Assembly (NCBI RefSeq): GCF_000764305.2
Contig: NW_025945795.1
Location: 62,001-126,000 of the forward strand
Direction of reading: 5' to 3'
DNA: 64,000 nucleotides
DNA from: Hyalella azteca
Lineage: Eukaryota; Arthropoda; Malacostraca; Amphipoda; Hyalellidae
The translations under genes were made by a program, and so were the position numbers. The notes under the pieces were generated by a model. It searched no databases. It was not told the DNA's origin and worked only from the letters and a program-made list of their open reading frames with translations. This document shows, piece by piece, positions 56,617 to 64,000 of this stretch (position 1 is its first letter; every line of letters starts with the position of its first letter).

Positions 56617-57205
56617 ATCCCATGTTTGGCGTCCGGTGTTTGACTACACATGTTTGGCGGCAGCTGTTTAACATCCCAAGTATGTCATCAGGTATTTAGC
56701 ATCCCAGATTTGGCGGCGGCTGTTTAGCATCCCATGTTTGGCATCGGGTGTTTGACGTCACATGTTTGGCGTTGGGGTTCAGCATCCCAAGTTTGCCGGC
56801 GGCTGTTTAGCATGCCATGTTTGGCGGCGGGAATTCAGCATCCCAAGTTTGGCGGCAGCTGTTTAACATCCCAAGTTTGGCGGCAGCTGTTTAACATCCC
56901 AAGTTTGGCATCAGGTATTTAGCATCCCAAGTTTGGCATCGGGTGTTTAGCATCCCAAGTTTGGCATCGGGTGTTTAGCATCCCAAGTTTGGCATCGGGT
57001 GTTTAGCATCCCAAGTTTGGCGACGGGTGTTTATATAGCATCCCAAGTTTGGCGGCAGCTGTTTAACATCCCAAGTTTGGCATCAGGTATTTAGCATCCC
57101 AAGTTTGGCGACGGGTGTTTAGCATCCCAAATTTGGCGACGGCTGTTTAGCATCCCAAATTTGGCGACGGGTGTTTAGCATCCCAAATTTGGCATCAGGG
57201 GTTTA
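56617..57205. repeat. 28-bp minisatellite
   Basis: About 20 copies of CATCCCAAGTTTGGCATCGG plus GTGTTTAG, with GGCGGCAGC and GGCGACGGG variants arranged in runs. Confidence 0.95.
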
Positions 57206-59944
57206 TTTTGTTTGCAGTAGCAGCCACCCTGAGGTCACATTGCCTCCGGTAAGTGCAGATAATTAACTTCCAATAATCCCATGTCAGCGATAGCTTACAT
57301 TTTGCGAGAGTCATTTTTCCTACATTAAAATTAATACAATATTCTTCCTACAATAAAAGTCGTACCTTATCTTGTTCAATGTAAAAAATATATTGCCTTG
57401 CACGTCGTTTTTTACGGACCCTTTGGTGCTTCAGTTAGAAACTTGACCAAGGCCTATAATACCGAGCAAAAAAATAGCGCATCCCTGCTTCTAGCGAAAT
57501 ACTCTGATATGCTCAATAATAGGACTAAAACATATAGTAACGCTCCCTAATTGACATAGAAATAGCATGCATGGTGAGCAAGCACGCCACTCATTATTAT
57601 TCGTGTATCAATTTTGCATCACTTATGTCATTTATTGTGGTATATCAAATATATATTCAGCAATCCCCATTGTGATCTGTACGCGTACGTGAGTTTTTTT
57701 CAGATGCATTGTAACCTTGACTAATGTATTGAGGAGATTGTATTTAAAAAGAGACCTTGCAAAAAATTACATTCTATCTGCCAGATAAGACATTCGTTCT
57801 ACAGTTAGGATATGTAACTGACATCCGGTAACGACGAATTCATATCTTATCCTGTCATGTAGGCGTCAATTAAATGACCGATATACTTGATTTAAATACA
57901 GTGAATGAATCTGGCGCTCAGTGAGTAATCTTATCCACGTTCCACTTGACCTAAACAGGCTCATGGTTGTAAAATAAGCTTAAAATAGTTGTCCAAATTG
58001 TGCAGTTTTACTATAACCGTAGGCATCGGAAACATTGCGTTTATTTGTAATCCCAAATAGTTTTTTCTCAATAACAAATGTATTAGAAAGTTAAAATTAT
58101 GTTCAAGAAGGAGCTAGTGCAATACACAATGCTAGGTCGTTTGCTGGCGACAGCTTTGAACAAAGACATGAATCAATTAATGAATAAATTACCTTATGTA
58201 CTAATAACTTTACATATTTTGGGTCGTTCTCACACATGTTCTGAATCTTGAGGTTCTGAAAGTCCATATTTCGAGTATTTATTTGTCGTCTTTAATAACG
58301 AGATGAGTTAGGCGATTTTAATGCCCAGAAAATTTCAAGGAATTTTCAGTTTCAACAGGAATATTGTTGACGGAAACAACCGAATGTCCCTCTTGGGCAG
58401 AAGAAAAGTTATTTATGTGTTCATAAACTAATTAATAATATGCAGTTTAAATGAAGTTCACATCATGAGAAATTTTAGCAGCCATTTTCCTGCGATTCTT
58501 CATTCCAAAGAATCGACGTTAGCTAATTGGAGTCAAAGATTTACGAACCTGGTTGTCTTGTAAATTTTTTTTATTATATTACCGATGACCCAATGCATGT
58601 CCATTGGCCGCATTTTTTTCAGCGAATCAATGATGAGGTTATCATTAAATTATTCTGTTAAAAATGAATTTTCATTTACGAAAAATATTTGTTGATTCCG
58701 AAAAGTCTTTCCAAATCAGGTCTTTCCATTGAATGTCTTCATTTTAATGTAATATAAGATGGCCTTTTTTTAATATAATTCTATTTATAATTTTCCACAG
58801 CGTGCCATCATGATCGATAAATTTGGACGCTCTAATGAACCTGCAGTGATTCTAAAGCGCAAATTTTCTGATCAATAATTAATTTCCATGTTCATATAAA
58901 ATGTATTAAATCAAATTCATACGTTCAAAGATTTCATAAACATTTTCCTCCAAAATGGAAAAGGAAAATCAATCCAAGACATATCAATCGGTACTTTAAA
59001 ATAACCCATATCATGAGTAGATTAAGGCAAATCCGGGGTTATTCTTGAATTAAACTTAAGTTGAATGAAATAATTAAATAAAAGTCATAGTGGTATACAA
59101 ATTACTTAGTCACGCGTATATTTGTGAAGGATTTTGTATTATTATTTTTTCATGTATATACTCTATTATATCCATCTCAGACGGCATTCTATCAGATTCA
59201 GCCTAATTTCGGAAAATTTAATTTTTAAAATTAAATTTTGCGTAAATATATATTCCTGAATTACAACAATGGAAATAATTTGAGTCATAAATAAGACGGA
59301 CAAAATTAGTAGCAAATCGCATCGTATCTAAAAAGAAGAACTGTATATGTTTTCTGCCTCTGTTCTCTTGTTAGCAGTTGTTCTCCTGTTATGTAAAATT
59401 GAAGAAAAATTGTCTGCGGTTGTCATGAAAAAGTTATTTCAATTGTGTAAAAATTAGTTTGTACTCGTTTCGTTAATTGTGTGGTGATAATGAATTTTGA
59501 TACTATGTTCCGTATACAATAATGATGATGTAGAAGATGATTTTCAATTGTAGATATGATTTGTATTTGGTAAATCATGTATCATTTTTAAGTCTTTCAC
59601 TCAGTCGTGTATGATAGATCATTATTCTCATCGTCATTTACATCGTCTTTTGCCTCTGCCGGTCCTCGGCAAAATGTTATTCAATTTACAAAATCAAAAT
59701 AAGTAATCATAATGTAATACAATTAATGACTGTCTTTTGGCTGGCTTGATGACGGAATTAATAGTGTTTACTCAGGAAAATAAGTGTCTCGTATTGCCCA
59801 AGTAGTGACCCACTATCTTACTTAGAACAGAAGCAGAGAACGGACGTTTCTCTAATAGGCTCTTTTATGGGGTCTAATTGAGTCAGAAAGACTCGCATTT
59901 ATTTGGACAACGTCTCACTTATTTTTCCGAGAGTTGAATTTTTG
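57206..59944. other. Intergenic, nothing recognised
   Basis: 2.7 kb of AT-rich DNA with no array, frame or element I can support. Confidence 0.5.
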
Positions 59945-60125
59945 GTAGGCTTATTGCCTTGCTTGATGGCTGGCTTGATGGCTGGCTTGATGGCTGGCTT
60001 ATTGGCTGGCTTCATGGCTGGCTTATTGGCTGGCTTCATGGCTGGCTTATTGGCTGGCTTCATGGCTGAATTTGTGGCTGGGTCAATGGCTGATCTTATG
60101 GCGGGCCGAATGGCTTACTTCACTC
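59945..60125. repeat. 12/24-bp minisatellite
   Basis: About 12 copies of ATGGCTGGCTTG and TTGGCTGGCTTC alternating. The 96-codon frame 59903-60193 reads as Met-Ala-Gly-Leu repeats and is not a gene. Confidence 0.9.
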
Positions 60126-60660
60126 TATGGCTGGCTCAACAAATGAAATTATTTATGGCTAATTTAATGAAGTTATGGCATTTTAATGGCTGACTTGATT
60201 ATTGACGTGAAGCCTGAATTATTGGGTGAATTTATGCTGACGAATTTAATTTATTACTAAAAACTTCTAAATTTTGTAATTATCAAAAAATTACTAAGTT
60301 GCTCAATGTTCTGAATTTTTAGGGCAAATTATTAAATTGAGCATCAGCGATGATAAATCTGTCATATAAAACTTATTTCAATAGTTAGTATTAATCAATT
60401 CAAGTCATATTAATTTGTACATTTATGTGTGCTTTGTTAACCGTAACGCAAAATATTACCGCATTTCTAGTATTTTTTTACCGCAATATTGTTTTATTTT
60501 ATCACTTATTGAATATTTGCTAAGTTTGTGATGTTTTAGCAGGCATGGCGACGGAGTAAATGTCTTTCATGTTTGTTCTGTATTCCAGTAAGCGCCTTCC
60601 CAACGACAGCTTCGTTGTAGTAAATTTGCTGGCACCCTGCGAGCGTTTCTTTATTTCCGA

Positions 60661-60972
60661 GATCCTTTAATTATAGAAACTCAGGCGGTTGTATAGCGGC
60701 CGACCTTTTTCCACCCTAGGAAAAATATTGTTCCTGCCTATGTATAAATATTATTCTCCTTAAAAATTAATATTTTCTTCTCCTTGCAATGAATATTATT
60801 TCCGCGATCTAATTATTTTTCCGCGATCCTTTAATTAGAAACTGAGGCGGCTGTATAGCGGCTGACATTTTTCCACCCTAGGAAAAATATTGTTCCTGTC
60901 TAGGTATATATATTATTCTCCTTAAAAAATTAAGATTTTCTTCTCCTTGCAATGAAGATTATGTCTTCCTAT
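60661..60972. repeat. 164-bp tandem duplication
   Basis: Copies start GATCCTTTAATTA at 60661 and 60825 and share TTTTTCCACCCTAGGAAAAA. A few substitutions separate them. Confidence 0.9.
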
Positions 60973-61185
60973 GAATAAAGAGGTAATGATAAGAATTCCG
61001 TCTTCAAAGAAATACAACTTTTCAAACTTTGCAGGTCAAATCCAGAAACGAATGTACGTATAAATGGGCTCTTGTNCACGCCAATGTATTCTCACTTTAT
61101 TTGTCGGTATACGCATTTCATAAATTCATGCTTTTTTGCATGGGCATTCAGTCATTAAACGTGTATGTTCACCCTGTGTTAATAG

Positions 61186-61655
61186 ATATTCACATTTTAT
61201 ATAGGAGTATTCACACTGTATGAATGGGTATTTACACTGTATAAAGTGGTATTCACACCGTATAAATGGATATTCACACTGTATGAATGGGTATTTACAC
61301 TGTATAAATGGTATTCGCACTGTATAAATGGGTATTCACACTGCATAAAGTGGTATTCACATTGTATAAATGGGTATTCACACTGTTTGAATGGGTATTC
61401 ACACTGTATAAAGTGGTATTCATACTGTATAAATGGGTATTCACACTGTATGAATGAGTATTCACACTGCATCTGTTGGTATTCACACTATATTATTAGT
61501 ATTCACACTACATCCGTTGGTATTCACACTGTATTATTAGTATTCATACTACATCTGTTGGTATTCACACTATATTATGGGTATTCACACTACATCCCTG
61601 GGTATTCACACTGTATAAATGGGTATTCACACTACATCCGTTGGTATTCACAGAG
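61186..61655. repeat. 21-bp minisatellite
   Basis: About 22 copies of GTATTCACACTGTATAAATG plus G, with ACATCCGTTG and ATTATTA variants toward the right. The period is a multiple of three, so several 63-141 residue frames on both strands (61126-61671) are by-products. A single N lies 110 bp upstream at 61076. Confidence 0.95.
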
Positions 61656-61686
61656 TATTGAGGTAACATGACTCATTGACACTCGA

Positions 61687-61872
61687 TTGTTACGTAACTT
61701 ACTTCCCGCGCCGCGATCGCCGCGAGATACGCCGAGCAAACAGAGCCTTCGTCTCACGCCGAGCGACCGAGCGCGCGACCATCGCGTGCGAATCTGTGAT
61801 GCCATTGCCGAATATCTGAACAAACGCCGTACGAAACGCGCAGATGAACAGATTTTGTTCGATTTATTATGA
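61687..61872 (+). other. Isolated coding-like segment
   Basis: A GC-rich frame of about 61 codons without ATG, ending at TGA or just before TTATGA-GGGG, with the C-terminal part YLNKRRTKRADEQILFDLL. The last residues vaguely resemble the start of a BESS motif, but that is a weak impression. It could be a terminal exon or gene relic; no upstream partner exon was found. Confidence 0.2.
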
Positions 61873-64000
61873 GGGGAAAGTCAGTGAGAGTTTACTGGCA
61901 AATTTCCGTAGACTGGTGAAAAATATAATAATAATGACTTGTAAGCCGTAGAGTGTGGTTGATTTGTTAGGAGGGGAAGGCGATTGAGAGTTTATTGAAA
62001 TACTTCTGTAAACTGTTATAAAATAATACAGTTTTGAAAACCCTAATTTAAGGTCTGCTTATTATGAAAAAACGAATGAGAGTTTAACGGGAAATTACCG
62101 GAATTTAGCGAAAAAAAAAACAGAATAGGAAAATTGTAATATGTTGTGCGTTTATTATGAGAGAAGGGCAAGTAAGAGTTTAATGGGAGCATTCCAGAAA
62201 CTTGACTGCAAAGGATAAAATTTTGAAAACCCTAATATGGGGCGGGCTTTGTCCTGCTTAGCACGTACGTTCATTGCGCAATTTTTAAATTCAATAGACA
62301 CTGCATTTCCTCATCACACGGCATTTCAAAAACATCTGACTTCACTATCCCACTATTCACCGACAAAACCATCCATTGAACCCCATCTCCTACATATCTT
62401 ACTCAACTCTCTCTCTGTGGTATTTGATCCTTCATAAGTTCGCAGCCACAACGACAAGGGTTCCAGTTCTCCATAGCGAATAAAAACGTACCAAGCTTTC
62501 GCAATCACATTGAGCATCGCAGTGAAAAACTCCGCCCCGCTCCCCAGAAACAAAGACATAAATTCTTGTTGAACGTGCCACCCACCCTCGTAATTGCCGC
62601 TCTTATACCGCGCCTTCAGGAAACCCGAGCCGCTGTGACGGCCGCCGAAAAAACGGCGATAATATTGCTGAGAGTTGGAGCTGAAATCAGCAACTTAGTA
62701 ATGCTGAGGAATTGCGCTGAGATCTGCAGCACTCTAACGTTGAGGAATGGAGCTGACATTTGTGATATTTTAAAAGGGATGGAGCAAAAATCTTGGTCAT
62801 GATGGCGCTGAGCAAAAGAGCTGAGATTTGCGGTGGTGAAATATCGGTGAAGAATAGAGATGATTTCTGGTTTATGTTAGCGCAATAAGGAATTGGGCTG
62901 AAATAATCGGCATACAGACGCTAACTGATGTAGCTGAGATCTGCAGTATGTTAACTCTGAGGATTAGAGCTTATATTTGCAGTAAATTACAACTGTGATA
63001 TATAGCTGAGATTTTCGTGATATTAACGCTAAGGAAGATCACTAATTTATTAGCATGTAAACTCTGAAGATTTCAAGTTTTCGAATGTACTCTAGAGATT
63101 CCATAAAAAAATTTGATGCCAGTGGGAGATTTTCCAATTTTTAAAACGGTACAAGTGATTCCAGCCGGAAGATTTTTTAGAGTTATGTAATTGTAAAAAG
63201 CTGAAATCTAATTTAATCGCATAAAATTGAAAATTTTATGTGAAGAAAACTTAATGACTAACTTTAATCTCATTCGCAATTATGGAGACTTGAAGTTCAA
63301 GTCGGGAATTGACATAAAATTAATATAAAAAGGCAAGAAGTTATGGAATTATTTTCATTTGCAGCATTTATGGCCAATTCTGGATTTTCAACACTCTTTA
63401 TTTTTTATTTATGGTCAATTCTGATTCATTCACATTTATTTTTCGGATAATTCGCAAATTTTTTTCATAATTTATCTCCTAAGATACTTTGCATTTTATT
63501 CTGTAGGAACAAGTTTTGGAATCCTAATTCTTCTCCTATATACACTTCAATATATAGCACAATATAAAACATATCTCCTTACCAATCTTTCGAATTCTGC
63601 ACAGTTATTGCAAGAATACATTCATGTTGATTCAATAAGATTCGATTAATAAACATATAAAGAAAAATTATGATTTAAAACTTCACCATATTTCGGTGAC
63701 TATTCAACACTTTTTGAAAATTAACAAATTTTATTTGCTTGGCACGACAGTGAAGCTTAAATGCGTAAATCGAAAATCGAGTCGTGCGTTTGATGCTCAC
63801 GTCAGGGAGCGTTCGTAGCACCGCCCACACTCGAGCTTTAATTCCCGCATACCTTATAATAGAGTGAGCTTTAATTCCTTCATTCCTAATCATAAACTGA
63901 GCTTTAATTCGTACATTCCTAATCATAAGCTGCCTCTTGGACGCTTGTTTTGCCGGAGCTCGTCACGACAATCCGAGGCGTGAGCTGGCGAAGAGACTTT
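61873..64000. other. Intergenic; degenerate repeats
   Basis: Degenerate units with GAGCTGAGATCTGCAG and GTTGAGGAAT fill about 62670-63020. About four units with GAGCTTTAATTCCTACATTC lie at 63830-63925. The sequence from 63940 to the window end is GC-richer but too short to judge. Confidence 0.4.

Overview
The window is animal nuclear DNA, AT-rich and gene-poor. It is most likely from an arthropod, probably an insect: the one recognisable gene is an invertebrate-type discoidin domain receptor. Introns with GT/AG borders, AATAAA signals, transposon remnants and very large amounts of short tandem repeat all point to a eukaryote. I see no rRNA or convincing tRNA gene, and no CRISPR array.

Layout. 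(1) 1-6261 is intergenic, with one minisatellite, one local duplication and one copy of an 82-bp dispersed repeat. (2) 6262-7428 is an intronless gene for a 388-residue acidic protein of unknown function, with an N-terminal acylation signal and a basic, cysteine-bearing C-terminus. (3) 7429-41072 has no gene I can support. It holds about twenty-five unrelated minisatellites, an 866-bp tandem duplication carrying a small interspersed element, a probable hAT-type MITE, and a 986-bp solo LTR inserted into a 17-bp satellite with a 4-bp target duplication. (4) 41073-55411 is a discoidin domain receptor (Ddr) gene on the + strand. I reconstruct eight coding exons, of which exon 4 is absent from the assembly and exon 5 runs to within one base of a sequencing adapter. 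(5) 55412-64000 is the Ddr 3' end followed by more intergenic minisatellites.

The Ddr gene encodes a signal peptide, a discoidin (F5/8 type C) domain, a discoidin-like domain, a transmembrane helix, a tyrosine-rich juxtamembrane region and a kinase domain. The last exon alone carries everything from just before the membrane helix to the stop. Its kinase keeps the beta-3 Lys, alpha-C Glu and HRD motif, but DFG reads D-V-A, the glycine loop is altered and the activation-loop Tyr pair is Tyr-Cys. It may therefore be an atypical or weak kinase. Exon 2 sits in an odd setting: an upstream copy of its first half is duplicated, and its 5' splice site has been amplified into about fifteen 18-bp units.

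Assembly quality matters here. Two intact Nextera mate-pair junction adapters (32615-32652 and 49386-49423) are built into the sequence, each next to a tandem array and a single N. Seven single Ns occur in all, four of them at the edge of a tandem array. Copy numbers and sequence at those points should not be taken literally.
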